Positions 1 to 8,956 of a DNA stretch of 64,000 nucleotides are shown in pieces. This DNA is from Fulvivirga ligni (lineage in GTDB: Bacteria > Bacteroidota > Bacteroidia > Cytophagales > Cyclobacteriaceae): NCBI RefSeq assembly GCF_021389935.1, contig NZ_CP089979.1:62001-126000 (forward strand), in the 5' to 3' direction. The notes beneath the pieces were generated by a model. The model ran no database searches and was not told the origin of the DNA. It saw only the letters and a list, made by a program, of their open reading frames with translations. The translations under genes were made by a program, and so were the position numbers. How positions within the stretch are numbered: the first letter of the stretch is position 1; every line of letters starts with the position of its first letter.

Positions 1-26
1 TTTGTACTTAGATGGTTATCTAATCG

Positions 27-101
27 TCGGGATGACTGGATTCGAACCAGCGGCCCCCACTACCCTAAAGTGGTGCGCTAACCGGGCTGCGCCACATCCC
101 G
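27..101 (-). tRNA. tRNA-Pro, anticodon AGG
   Basis: Reading the minus strand, a full cloverleaf can be drawn: a 7-bp acceptor stem (CGGGATG with CATCCCG), D-arm, a 5-bp anticodon stem (CCACT/AGTGG), a 7-base loop TTAGGGT, a 5-base variable loop and a T-arm with TTCGAAT. C1-G72 with discriminator A73 is the bacterial tRNA-Pro signature. The anticodon at 66-64 reads AGG (codon CCU). The 3' CCA is not encoded. A34 in a proline tRNA is unusual in bacteria, where UGG, GGG and CGG are the common forms. Confidence 0.93.
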
Positions 102-172
102 AGCCCTAAATTTGGGTTGCAATTATAATAAAATTTTTATTTTCTAACACAAAAGAACGGTATTCCTTGTGC

Positions 173-823
173 TTACTTTTTCTTACTTTTCAAGCTTTTA
201 AAGAAACGAGCCCAGTTAAATGGATTCAGCAACGGATTGGGTCTTGGGCCAAAGCGATCGTTTTGATAGGTAGCCCAGTTATCCATGTAAAACCTGTAGT
301 TAGCATAGCCGTCCATCGGGGTGGTTTGCACCATCAGAGCCAGTAGCTCGTCATTCAGATTTTGTGAATTTACATCTTCATCTACCGGCAAGTTCAACGC
401 CAGCACAGCTTCTTTAAATATCTCTTCTGTGGGAAACGGCATAATCTCCACTGTCTCCAGGAAGGTGGTGTCAGATACCAGCTCAACCAAAATAGTGAGG
501 TTATCTGTCTCTGTATCTGGTATGGTGTAGTACTGCTTTCTATAACCTACCGCACTGATTACTATCTCATCTCCTACCAGCGTGGGCATAGAAAAATAGC
601 CTAAACGATTAGTGGATGTCCCTCTTCCGGCCTTAGGCACATATACGTTTACCCCTGGCACTCCTGCTACACTGTCTTCTCCTAATACGATACCTGAAAG
701 CTGAATAACCTTCTTTTTACCCTGAGCCTGAGCCTGGCTGGAAACCATGATGGCCACTACACTTAGCAAAACACATAGGATAAAAGGTGATAATCGTTTA
801 TAGAAGGCTTTCTCTTTTGTCAT
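173..823 (-). CDS. Secreted CarboxypepD_reg-like domain protein
   Basis: A 216-residue exported protein. Residues 1-34 form a basic start, a hydrophobic stretch and an Ala-Gln-Ala-Gln cleavage region. Residues about 38-115 match the carboxypeptidase regulatory-like beta-sandwich common in Bacteroidota (LSGIVLGEDS, GVNVYVPKAGRGTSTN, GYFSMP, VISAVGYR). The rest has no domain I recognise and ends in a basic tail. In this phylum the sandwich often stands at the front of TonB receptors, but here it is nearly the whole protein, so a small periplasmic or surface structural role is likely. It is transcribed towards the tRNA-Pro gene. The specific function is unknown. Confidence 0.75.
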   Translation of the reverse strand: MTKEKAFYKRLSPFILCVLLSVVAIMVSSQAQAQGKKKVIQLSGIVLGEDSVAGVPGVNVYVPKAGRGTSTNRLGYFSMPTLVGDEIVISAVGYRKQYYTIPDTETDNLTILVELVSDTTFLETVEIMPFPTEEIFKEAVLALNLPVDEDVNSQNLNDELLALMVQTTPMDGYANYRFYMDNWATYQNDRFGPRPNPLLNPFNWARFFKSLKSKKK

Positions 824-935
824 CTAAACACACATTGTCGAAATTCCGAAGTTATCAATTGAACGGCAAATTTCCTTATAATGTTCACTAATTATTTTTA
901 AATTTGGTTTTATACTTTTCCATTATTCTGATATT

Positions 936-1319
936 ATGAGGTTAAAAAATTTTAGTTTGTCTTTCGGCTCACAAATCTTCAAAGCCTGCTCAGATGAGTC
1001 AAGAGTAAGAATTCTTCACCTCATATTTCAAAACAAGGAAATGTGCATCTCAGACCTGGAGCAGATTCTGGATTTCACTCAAACCAAAACGTCGCGGCAC
1101 CTTATTTATTTGAAAAACTCAGGAATTCTCAGTACCCGAAAACATGATCAGTGGGTTTTTTATTATCTAAAGGATGAAGTATATGATATCATTAATCAGA
1201 TATTTCAGTTTTTACAAAAAGATCAGGTGCTCCGCGGTGACTTACAGACCTACAAAACCATGTATTCTAACCGTGAGCTTGCTCTTAACAAGTTAGAAAC
1301 CAGAAACTGGCAGCGCTAA
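936..1319 (+). CDS. ArsR-family winged-helix regulator
   Basis: A 127-residue cytoplasmic DNA-binding protein. Residues about 10-95 hold a typical ArsR winged helix: DESRVRILHLI in the first helices, MCISDLEQIL, a recognition helix around QTKTSRHLIYLKNSGIL, and a wing with STRKHDQWVFYYL. I see no clustered cysteines after the ELCV-like position, so metal sensing cannot be inferred; one Cys lies in MCISDLE. It ends 2 bases before the HAD phosphatase and is probably co-transcribed with it. The N-terminal SLSFGSQIFKACSDESR resembles other Bacteroidota ArsR proteins linked to HAD genes. Confidence 0.85.
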   Translation: MRLKNFSLSFGSQIFKACSDESRVRILHLIFQNKEMCISDLEQILDFTQTKTSRHLIYLKNSGILSTRKHDQWVFYYLKDEVYDIINQIFQFLQKDQVLRGDLQTYKTMYSNRELALNKLETRNWQR

Positions 1320-1321
1320 AC

Positions 1322-2014
1322 ATGAAGTACAACACCATTTTCTTTGATCTGGACCACACGCTGTGGGACTATGAGAAAAATTCTTCTGAAGCTCTTACTG
1401 AGCTTTATGATAAATATAACCTCTATAAATTAGGAGGCTTTTCATGCACTGCCTTTATCAAACGATTCTCCATCATCAACTATGGTTTGTGGGATCAGTT
1501 TAACCATGGCATTATCGGCAAAGAAGAGATCAGAAGAAATAGGTTTACTAATATCTTTAAGCATTTTAAGGTAACAGAGCCGAGCTTGTCATTAGAAATA
1601 TCTGATGAGTACCTAAAGCTTTGTCCTACCAAAACCAATTTGTTTCCCCACGCTCATGATGTGCTTACTTACCTTCAAGGTAAATACAAGCTCTACATCC
1701 TGACTAACGGCTTTAATGAGGTGCAGCAAATAAAGGTTAGCAGCAGCAACATTGGCAACTACTTTCAGGGTATGATTACCTCAGACACCACTGGCCATAA
1801 AAAGCCAAACCGAGAAATTTTTGACCACGCTCTGCAGGTAGCTGGAATAAAATGTAGCGAAGGTGTTATGATTGGCGACAGTCTTAATGCTGACATCGTA
1901 GGTGCCCAAAATGCTGAGATAGACGGCATCTTTTTCAACCCCGCCAGGGTAAAGCATAAGGAAAAACCCAGCGCAGAGATCAATTGCCTTAGTGAGCTCA
2001 TGAATATTCTGTAA
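1322..2014 (+). CDS. HAD hydrolase, YjjG-type nucleotidase
   Basis: A 230-residue HAD-superfamily phosphatase. Motif I is DLDHTLWD (residues about 9-16), with the DHT form typical of the YjjG group that dephosphorylates non-canonical pyrimidine nucleotides. Motif II is LTNGF, motif III the Lys of HKKPNREIF, and motif IV GDSLNADI. The cap between motifs I and II is helical (type C1). Family knowledge suggests a house-cleaning 5'-nucleotidase; substrate cannot be read from sequence. It follows the ArsR gene at once, implying one transcript. The end is 75 bases before the P5C dehydrogenase, which has its own upstream TAAATTTG motif at 2042-2049. Confidence 0.85.
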   Translation: MKYNTIFFDLDHTLWDYEKNSSEALTELYDKYNLYKLGGFSCTAFIKRFSIINYGLWDQFNHGIIGKEEIRRNRFTNIFKHFKVTEPSLSLEISDEYLKLCPTKTNLFPHAHDVLTYLQGKYKLYILTNGFNEVQQIKVSSSNIGNYFQGMITSDTTGHKKPNREIFDHALQVAGIKCSEGVMIGDSLNADIVGAQNAEIDGIFFNPARVKHKEKPSAEINCLSELMNIL

Positions 2015-2089
2015 CAGCCGGCTTATTAGCTCAGTATTACCTAAATTTGCAGCCTCAAACGAATTGTAATACTAAAAATATTAATAAGC

Positions 2090-3724
2090 ATGCCTAAAGG
2101 AATATACAATATACCTACTCCTGTTAATGAGCCGGTATTATCTTATGCTCCGGGATCTGCCGAAAGAGCAGCTGTACAACAAGCGCTTAAAGAGGCCAGA
2201 GCCGAGGAAATAGATGTACCTATGTACATTGGTAGTGAAGAGGTGACTACAGGAAACAAAATATCTTTAAACCCTCCACATGATCACCAGCATGTTCTTG
2301 GTTATTTCCACGAGGGAGATACTACGCACGTAGAGCAGGCAGTAAATGCCGCTTTAGGAGCAAAAGAAGCTTGGGCTAGCCTAAGCTGGGAGCACAGAGC
2401 CAGTATTTTCTTAAAAGCTGCTGATCTGATTGCCGGCCCTTACAGAGCGAAGATCAACGCGGCTACTATGCTAGGACAATCTAAAAATGCTTTCCAGGCT
2501 GAAATTGATGCCGCTTGTGAGTTTATCGATTTCCTTAGATTTAATGCTTACTTTATGTCTCAGATCTATGCTGAGCAACCACAATCTTCACCAGGTATCT
2601 GGAATAGAACAGAATACAGACCATTAGAAGGATTCATATTCGCTATTACTCCATTTAACTTCACTGCTATTGCTGGTAATTTACCTGCATGTGCTGCCTT
2701 AATGGGCAACACCGTGGTTTGGAAGCCTGCATACACTCAAATTTATGCGGCTAACGTAATCATGAAGGTGTTCAAAGAAGCCGGTCTTCCTGACGGTGTA
2801 ATTAACCTTATTTATGTTGATGGTCCTGTAGCCGGAGACGTGATCTTTAACCACCCTGATTTTGCTGGCCTTCACTTTACTGGTAGCACAGGCGTGTTCA
2901 AGCAACTTTGGAAAACTATCGGTCAGAATATCGATAAGTATAAAACTTACCCTAGAATAGTGGGTGAAACCGGAGGTAAAGACTTTATCATGGCGCATAA
3001 ATCAGCTAATGCCAAGCAACTGGCTACCGCCATTGTAAGAGGGTCTTTCGAATATCAAGGACAGAAGTGTTCTGCAGCATCTAGAGTATATGTGCCTTCT
3101 AACCTTTGGGAAGAGGTGAAAGGATACATTCAAGAAGATGTGAAGACCTTGAAAATGGGTGGCACTGAAGACTTTACTAACTTCGTAAACGCAGTTATTG
3201 ACGAGCGTGCTTTCGATAAGATTGCAGGATTCATTGATAAGGCTAAAGCCAACGATATGAATGAAATCGTAACTGGTGGTGGATATGATAAGTCTAAAGG
3301 ATACTTCATAGAGCCTACAGTGATCGAAACTAAAGATCCACAGTCATTAACTATGTGCGAAGAGATCTTCGGACCAGTAGTGACTATCTATGTGTATCAT
3401 GAAGAAAACTTCGAAGATACTTTAGAATTAGTAAACAGCACTTCACCATACGCGCTTACTGGATCTATTTTCTCTACTGACAGATATGCTATAGACCTGG
3501 CAGCCAAGAAATTAGTACATGCCGCTGGTAACTTCTACATCAACGATAAGCCAACAGGCGCCGTAGTAGGACAGCAACCGTTCGGTGGAGCCAGGGGTTC
3601 TGGAACTAACGATAAAGCAGGATCTGCTATGAACCTATTGAGATGGGTTTCTGCCAGAACTATCAAAGAAACATTTGTACCACCAGTAGATTATCGCTAT
3701 CCTTTTTTAGCAGAAGATAACTAG
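2090..3724 (+). CDS. pruA: L-glutamate gamma-semialdehyde (P5C) dehydrogenase
   Basis: A 544-residue NAD-dependent aldehyde dehydrogenase that oxidises glutamate gamma-semialdehyde (from proline via P5C) to glutamate. The full ALDH fold is visible: a substrate/NAD region with ITPFNFTAIAGN, the general base Glu in VGETGGKDF (residue 293), and the catalytic Cys in GQKCSAASR (residue 327), then EEIFGPVV and QPFGGARGSGTNDKAG near the end. Length and the KAG ending fit the stand-alone RocA/PruA type of the Bacteroidota, not the fused PutA. No proline dehydrogenase lies in the window. A TAAATTTG motif at 2042-2049 may be its -7 element; a strong terminator follows. Confidence 0.95.
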   Translation: MPKGIYNIPTPVNEPVLSYAPGSAERAAVQQALKEARAEEIDVPMYIGSEEVTTGNKISLNPPHDHQHVLGYFHEGDTTHVEQAVNAALGAKEAWASLSWEHRASIFLKAADLIAGPYRAKINAATMLGQSKNAFQAEIDAACEFIDFLRFNAYFMSQIYAEQPQSSPGIWNRTEYRPLEGFIFAITPFNFTAIAGNLPACAALMGNTVVWKPAYTQIYAANVIMKVFKEAGLPDGVINLIYVDGPVAGDVIFNHPDFAGLHFTGSTGVFKQLWKTIGQNIDKYKTYPRIVGETGGKDFIMAHKSANAKQLATAIVRGSFEYQGQKCSAASRVYVPSNLWEEVKGYIQEDVKTLKMGGTEDFTNFVNAVIDERAFDKIAGFIDKAKANDMNEIVTGGGYDKSKGYFIEPTVIETKDPQSLTMCEEIFGPVVTIYVYHEENFEDTLELVNSTSPYALTGSIFSTDRYAIDLAAKKLVHAAGNFYINDKPTGAVVGQQPFGGARGSGTNDKAGSAMNLLRWVSARTIKETFVPPVDYRYPFLAEDN

Positions 3725-3750
3725 TACTGAGTACAGAATATTCCCATGTT

Positions 3751-3804
3751 AGGGGCTGTATTGAAAGTGAGCTTTTAAACCACTTTTAATGCAGCCCCTT
3801 TTTT
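3751..3804 (+). terminator. Rho-independent terminator after pruA
   Basis: A long hairpin (left arm 3751-3769, right arm about 3781-3799, AGGGGCTG paired with CAGCCCCT, two non-Watson-Crick positions) is followed by a T run to 3804. It begins 26 bases after the pruA stop. Confidence 0.85.
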
Positions 3805-3936
3805 ATTCCACTAGGTTACATTACTTCACCATTCAAATAAAATCTTATAGATAATTAATGAATTCTATTATTTTTGTGTTAACCTAAGATTAATTAACAA
3901 CCTGCCCATTATCATAACTTAAACCTACTATAGCAA

Positions 3937-4488
3937 ATGTCTGGCTTCACCTTTAGTAAAGTGGATCATTACAGAATCAACAGGAAATCTACAGAAGATA
4001 TTATCGATCTGAAATTCCCTTCTGAAATTGATGACTCCACCGAAGAAACTCCTAGTAAACCACTGCTTGTCTTCATCATTGAAGATGACCCTCATTTCCT
4101 TCAAATTCTCAACACCCACTTTAGCAAACTGAAATTAAAAACATCTGGTGAAGCGCCTTTACTGGAGTTTAAAATCAGAAATTTTGCCACCGGCATGAGC
4201 GCCATTCAAAACCTGGAGTTGGAACCGGATATCATTTTGCTTAATTATTACATCAATCATGGCTTACCGAATGCACTTAGTGGCAGAGACACTTTGGAGC
4301 AGATACAGGAAAAGCGCCCGCACCAAAAAGTGATTGTGCTCAATGATCTTTCCTTTGATATTTCCCATGCCTTTGTAGAAAATGGCCTTAGGGATTATAT
4401 CATTCAAGATCAGGATGCGCTAAATCATTTGAATGCTCTTATCACTGACATCTTAAAAGATGTTAAAAACACCGAAGATTCAGAATAA
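3937..4488 (+). CDS. Response-regulator receiver-like protein with Asn at the phospho-acceptor site
   Basis: A 183-residue protein. Residues 1-40 are a non-conserved leader. Residues about 42-165 have a CheY-like layout: hydrophobic beta strand plus acidic pair (FIIEDDP, D50-D51), then DIILLNYYI where the phospho-acceptor should be. The expected Asp is Asn103, the Thr/Ser of strand 4 is replaced (VIVLND), and the Lys before strand 5 is not obvious (YIIQD). It therefore looks like a pseudo-receiver that cannot be phosphorylated in the normal way. There is no output domain. A TATTTTTG motif at 3869-3876 may be its -7 promoter element. Kup starts 70 bases downstream. Confidence 0.7.
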   Translation: MSGFTFSKVDHYRINRKSTEDIIDLKFPSEIDDSTEETPSKPLLVFIIEDDPHFLQILNTHFSKLKLKTSGEAPLLEFKIRNFATGMSAIQNLELEPDIILLNYYINHGLPNALSGRDTLEQIQEKRPHQKVIVLNDLSFDISHAFVENGLRDYIIQDQDALNHLNALITDILKDVKNTEDSE

Positions 4489-4558
4489 ATAGCTGATTAG
4501 GCAAAACATCCGTTTGCGCCCCATGTTTCTCTTATGATTTTTAATAAAGAGAACCAAG

Positions 4559-6517
4559 GTGGGTAAATCACAAGATGTAGCTCAGAAATTTTCAATGGCC
4601 GGCCTCCTCATCACGCTAGGGATCGTGTATGGAGATATCGGTACTTCGCCTTTGTATGTAATGAAGGCTATCGTTGGCGATCAAGCCATCGAAAAGAGCC
4701 TTGTTTTAGGTGGTCTTTCCTGTATCTTTTGGACGCTCACTATACAAACTACTGTTAAATACGTCATCATCACGCTCAGAGCAGATAACGATGGCGAAGG
4801 TGGCATACCTGCTCTTTATGCTCTTGTACGCCGAAAAGCCAGATGGCTGGTGGTTCCTGCTATTATAGGAACAGCGGCTTTGCTGGCTGATGGCCTGATT
4901 ACACCTCCTATTTCCGTAACATCGGCCATAGAGGGACTAAGACTGATCCGTGAAGACATCCCTGTGATTCCGATTGTAGTCATCATCATATCCACTTTGT
5001 TCTTCTTTCAGCAATTCGGGACCAAGTTTGTTGGTAAAGCTTTTGGCCCTATCATGCTGTTATGGTTCGGCACTTTAGGCACGCTTGGTGCCCTTCAGAT
5101 TTTACAACATGCTGATGTACTGGCAGCCATTAATCCATGGCATGCCATAGAGCTGCTGATGAACTATCCTGGAGGTTTCATTTTACTGGGCGCTGTATTC
5201 CTTTGTACTACCGGAGCAGAAGCCTTGTATTCTGACTTGGGGCATTGTGGCGTAAAAAACATTAGAATAACCTGGGCTTTTGTAAAAACAGCCTTATTGC
5301 TTAACTATTTTGGACAAGGAGCATGGTTGCTTTATGATGCTGGCGATAAACTGGGAGACAAGAATCCTTTTTATCAGATCATGCCAGAATGGTTTCTTAT
5401 ACCAGGAATTATCCTGGCTTCGCTAGCCACCATCATTGCCAGTCAGGCGTTAATCAGTGGGTCTTACACACTGGTACAAGAAGCCATGAAACTAAAATTT
5501 TGGCCTCGATTAAAAGTAATCTACCCTACAGATGTAAAAGGGCAATTATATATTCCTTTTGTAAACTGGAGCTTGCTAGCTGGCTGTTTATTCATCGTAT
5601 TTTTCTTCAGGGAATCAGAAAACATGGAAGCGGCCTATGGTCTTACCATCACCATTACTATGATCATGACCACCGTGTTGCTTATGTTCTACCTCAGAAA
5701 AATAGGAACCGCCTGGATATGGATCATACTGTGCGGCATTCTCTTTAGCGTAGTAGAATTTGCTTTCCTTTATGCAAACCTCAACAAGTTTATGCATGGT
5801 GGATATGTCACCATCATTATTGGTGCACTGCTTTCTTTAATGATGTGGGTGTGGTACAAAGGTCATAAAATCACCCGCAGGTATGAAAAGAACGTGGACA
5901 TTGCTGATTATTATGAGATGTTTAAGGATCTAAGTGCTGATGAAAGTGTGCCCAAATTCGCCTCTAATCTGGTGTACATAGATTCACAACCCATGGATGT
6001 AGTGGAGCATAAAATTCTCTACAGCATCTTTAATAAGCAACCAAAACGAGCAGACACCTATTGGATCATTCACGTAAAATATACTGACGAGCCTCATACG
6101 CGGCAATATTCTGTAGATGAGCTGATTCCCGGGCTGCTCATAAAAGTAGATTTTAAGCTGGGCTTTCAGGTAGAGCCCAGAATAAATATGTTCTTAAGAA
6201 ATGTAATCAAGGACCTGCAGGAAAATGAAGAAATAGACCTGACCAGCAAGCACGAGAGCATGAAAAAGCATGATATCCCGAGCGACTTTAGGTTCGTCAT
6301 TATTGAAAAGATACCAACGTATGATTATCAATTACCTGTATTTCAGGAGATTGTAATGAGCATATATTATTTCATAAAAAGAATTTCATTAACAGATGAT
6401 AAAGCTTACGAACTGGATACCAGTTTAGTAACAAAAGAGAAAGTACCTTTGATTATATCCAGAACTACTGACGAAAAACTAGAAAGAGTATCCCTAGAGG
6501 AGATTAAAAAACAATGA
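4559..6517 (+). CDS. kup: KUP-family low-affinity potassium transporter
   Basis: A 652-residue membrane protein of the KUP/HAK/KT K+:H+ symporter family. It opens with the family hallmark GIVYGDIGTSPLYV and shows GGIPALYALV, LLADGLITPPISVTSAIEG and GAEALYSDLGH. About 12 membrane segments fill residues 15-450, followed by a soluble C-terminal region of about 200 residues, normal for the family. The start is GTG at 4559; an AAGG just before it gives weak ribosome-binding support, and no ATG lies closer to the conserved start. Its stop overlaps the ATG of the next gene (ATGA), so the two are translationally coupled. Confidence 0.95.
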   Translation: MGKSQDVAQKFSMAGLLITLGIVYGDIGTSPLYVMKAIVGDQAIEKSLVLGGLSCIFWTLTIQTTVKYVIITLRADNDGEGGIPALYALVRRKARWLVVPAIIGTAALLADGLITPPISVTSAIEGLRLIREDIPVIPIVVIIISTLFFFQQFGTKFVGKAFGPIMLLWFGTLGTLGALQILQHADVLAAINPWHAIELLMNYPGGFILLGAVFLCTTGAEALYSDLGHCGVKNIRITWAFVKTALLLNYFGQGAWLLYDAGDKLGDKNPFYQIMPEWFLIPGIILASLATIIASQALISGSYTLVQEAMKLKFWPRLKVIYPTDVKGQLYIPFVNWSLLAGCLFIVFFFRESENMEAAYGLTITITMIMTTVLLMFYLRKIGTAWIWIILCGILFSVVEFAFLYANLNKFMHGGYVTIIIGALLSLMMWVWYKGHKITRRYEKNVDIADYYEMFKDLSADESVPKFASNLVYIDSQPMDVVEHKILYSIFNKQPKRADTYWIIHVKYTDEPHTRQYSVDELIPGLLIKVDFKLGFQVEPRINMFLRNVIKDLQENEEIDLTSKHESMKKHDIPSDFRFVIIEKIPTYDYQLPVFQEIVMSIYYFIKRISLTDDKAYELDTSLVTKEKVPLIISRTTDEKLERVSLEEIKKQ

Positions 6518-7437
6518 AGAAAAAATTTAAACCTGACACTTTTGACTATTTCATTAGCATAAGCTTATTCATAGGCGCCAGCATATTTTCATATCCGCTG
6601 TATAGTGAAGACCCATCCATGCTCATGATGGTTTTGCCAGTCTGTGCTTTAATTTCATACTTGGTGTTCAAGCACATGACCAAAGAAGTAGCCATTAAAA
6701 ACAAGAAATTAAAAGAGGAGTTTCCAGAGGCCTGGAAGGCTATACTTGAAGATAAGGTGAAATTTTACCGTAATCTTTCGGCTGATGATAAGGAGCAGTT
6801 TGAGCAAGAAGCCAACCTGTTTATATCGAGCAAAAAAATAACCGGTATTAGCACCGAAATTGATGATACCGACCGATTGTTAGTGGCCAGCAGTGCCATT
6901 ATACCTGTATTTGCCTTTCCGAATTGGAATTATGATGATCTTTCAGAAGTATTAATCTACCCGAACTCATTTAACCATGAATTTGAAACTGAGGGTGAAG
7001 GCAGAAATGTATTAGGGATGGTAGGCAATGGTGTATTAAACGGAAAAATGATCCTTTCGAAAAAAGACCTTCACTATGGTTTTGAATACCCACAAAGCAA
7101 AAGTAATGTTGGTATTCATGAATTTGTGCACCTCATAGATGACTCTGATGGCTCTATCGATGGTTTACCTGCCCTGCTCATGGAGCACAGCTACGCCAAG
7201 CCCTGGATGGAAGCTATTAAGAGAGAAATTGATAAAATAAGAAAAAATAAATCAGACATTAACCCCTACGGCGGCACCAGTGAAGAGGAATTTTTCCCTG
7301 TACTGAGTGAATACTTCTTCCAGCGCCCCAGGTTGCTTAAAAGAAAACATCCGGAGCTTTATAAAATGATGAATAAAGTATTCAGACAAGATCCTGTAAG
7401 CCGCATAAAAAGGAAGATGTCATTAAAAAAGAAGTAA
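6514..7437 (+). CDS. Membrane-anchored M90/MtfA-like zinc peptidase
   Basis: A 307-residue protein with two hydrophobic segments near the N-terminus (about 12-30 and 36-52) and a cytosolic-type MtfA/peptidase M90 domain. The zinc motif is HEFVH (His202-His206) within HEFVHLIDDSDGSIDGLP, and the third ligand is probably a Glu in EEFFPVLSEYFFQRP, the form typical of MtfA. E. coli MtfA is soluble and binds the glucose regulator Mlc; the membrane anchor here is different. It overlaps kup by 4 bases and ends 1 base before the glutamate-synthase-like gene. Protein turnover tied to the transporter is an inference; the substrate is unknown. Confidence 0.85.
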   Translation: MKKKFKPDTFDYFISISLFIGASIFSYPLYSEDPSMLMMVLPVCALISYLVFKHMTKEVAIKNKKLKEEFPEAWKAILEDKVKFYRNLSADDKEQFEQEANLFISSKKITGISTEIDDTDRLLVASSAIIPVFAFPNWNYDDLSEVLIYPNSFNHEFETEGEGRNVLGMVGNGVLNGKMILSKKDLHYGFEYPQSKSNVGIHEFVHLIDDSDGSIDGLPALLMEHSYAKPWMEAIKREIDKIRKNKSDINPYGGTSEEEFFPVLSEYFFQRPRLLKRKHPELYKMMNKVFRQDPVSRIKRKMSLKKK

Positions 7438-7438
7438 G

Positions 7439-8956
7439 ATGAGAAATGTGTTTGTTGTTGGAAATCTGATTATTCTGGCCATAGTGATTGGCCTCTACTT
7501 TATATGGTCTCCTGTAATCTGGACGCTGGCAATTTTGGCTCCGTTTACCCTGCTGGGGCTATATGATATATTCCAAAAGAAACACTCGATTCTTCGAAAC
7601 TTCCCTGTTTTAGGTCATTTCAGGTTTTTGTTTGAGATGATAGCACCAGAGCTGCACCAGTATTTTGTAGAAGGTGATACCGATGGCAAACCTATAGACA
7701 GAAATCATAGAGCTTACATATACCAAAGGGCAAAGCTGCAAACAGAAACTCATCCATTTGGTACTGAGCTGGATGTAACCTTGCCCAACTATGAATATAT
7801 GCACCACAGCATATATCCGGCAAAGAAACAGGAAGAGCTTCCTAGAATAACCGTGGGCGGACCAGACTGCAAACATCCTTATTCGGCCAGCATATTCAAC
7901 ATTTCAGCCATGAGCTATGGCGCTCTAAGTAAAAATGCTGTAATGGCTCTTAACATTGGCGCTCGCGAAGGCAATTTCTTTCATGATACTGGCGAGGGTA
8001 GCATCTCACCTTACCATCTGCATGGGGGTGATCTGGTATACGAAATAGGAACTGGCTATTTTGGCTGCCGATCTGATGATGGTAATTTTTCACCTGAAAA
8101 ATATAAAGCGCAAGCCGCTAAGAAAGAGGTGAAGATGATTGAGATTAAGATCTCACAAGGTGCAAAACCCGGTCATGGTGGAGTACTTCCTGCCGCCAAA
8201 AACAATAAAGAAATAGCTGAGATCAGAGGTGTAGAACCTCACACCACCGTTTTATCACCTCCGGGCCACAGTGCTTTTAATAATGCCGAGGGGCTGTGCG
8301 CATTCATCAAACAGCTTAGAGATCTATCTGATGGCAAACCGGTAGGGTTTAAACTAGCCATTGGTAATAGAGATGAGTTTGTAGAGATCTGCGAAGCCAT
8401 GCTTAAAACAGGCATAAAACCAGATTTTATCACAGTTGATGGTGCTGAAGGCGGAACTGGAGCAGCTCCTATTGACTTCTCTAACTATGTAGGCATGCCA
8501 TGGGAAGAGGCGCTTGTATTTGTAGTAGACACGCTCAATGGCTTTGATTTAAAGAAAGACATCAAAGTATTGACAGCCACTAAAATCTTCACCGCTTTTG
8601 ATATATACAAAGCCATTAGTATAGGTGCTGATATTTGTAACTCAGCAAGAGGCATGATGCTGGCCCTGGGCTGCATTCAGGCTTTAAAGTGCGACACTAA
8701 TGAATGTCCCACAGGTGTAACTACTAACAAACCTCACCTTATGAAGGGGTTAGTAGTATCAGAAAAGTGGAAAAGAGTTAAGAACTATCACCATGAGACG
8801 TTGAAAGACTTCATGGAACTATTAGCGGCCTCAGGCAATACGTCTACCGAGCAACTCAACCGGTCGCATGTATATAAAAGAAGCTTTAATAATAACTTAC
8901 TAAGCTTTGAAGAAATATACCCTTCTCAAGCAGCAGGTAGCTTCCTGAAAAACTAA
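7439..8956 (+). CDS. Membrane-anchored FMN-binding glutamate-synthase-like protein
   Basis: A 505-residue protein whose core matches the FMN/Fe-S synthase domain of glutamate synthase. Two membrane helices (about 5-22 and 26-44) precede it. Core signs are ISAMSYGALSKNAVMAL, TGEGSISPYH, the FMN-barrel strand KISQGAKPGHGG, TVDGAEGGTGAAP and the Fe-S region GCIQALKCDTNECPTGV. It has no glutamine amidotransferase domain and no GXGXG C-terminal domain, so it is not a full GltB; stand-alone forms of this family have poorly known donors. It begins 1 base after the peptidase stop and likely belongs to the kup transcript. Confidence 0.88.
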   Translation: MRNVFVVGNLIILAIVIGLYFIWSPVIWTLAILAPFTLLGLYDIFQKKHSILRNFPVLGHFRFLFEMIAPELHQYFVEGDTDGKPIDRNHRAYIYQRAKLQTETHPFGTELDVTLPNYEYMHHSIYPAKKQEELPRITVGGPDCKHPYSASIFNISAMSYGALSKNAVMALNIGAREGNFFHDTGEGSISPYHLHGGDLVYEIGTGYFGCRSDDGNFSPEKYKAQAAKKEVKMIEIKISQGAKPGHGGVLPAAKNNKEIAEIRGVEPHTTVLSPPGHSAFNNAEGLCAFIKQLRDLSDGKPVGFKLAIGNRDEFVEICEAMLKTGIKPDFITVDGAEGGTGAAPIDFSNYVGMPWEEALVFVVDTLNGFDLKKDIKVLTATKIFTAFDIYKAISIGADICNSARGMMLALGCIQALKCDTNECPTGVTTNKPHLMKGLVVSEKWKRVKNYHHETLKDFMELLAASGNTSTEQLNRSHVYKRSFNNNLLSFEEIYPSQAAGSFLKN

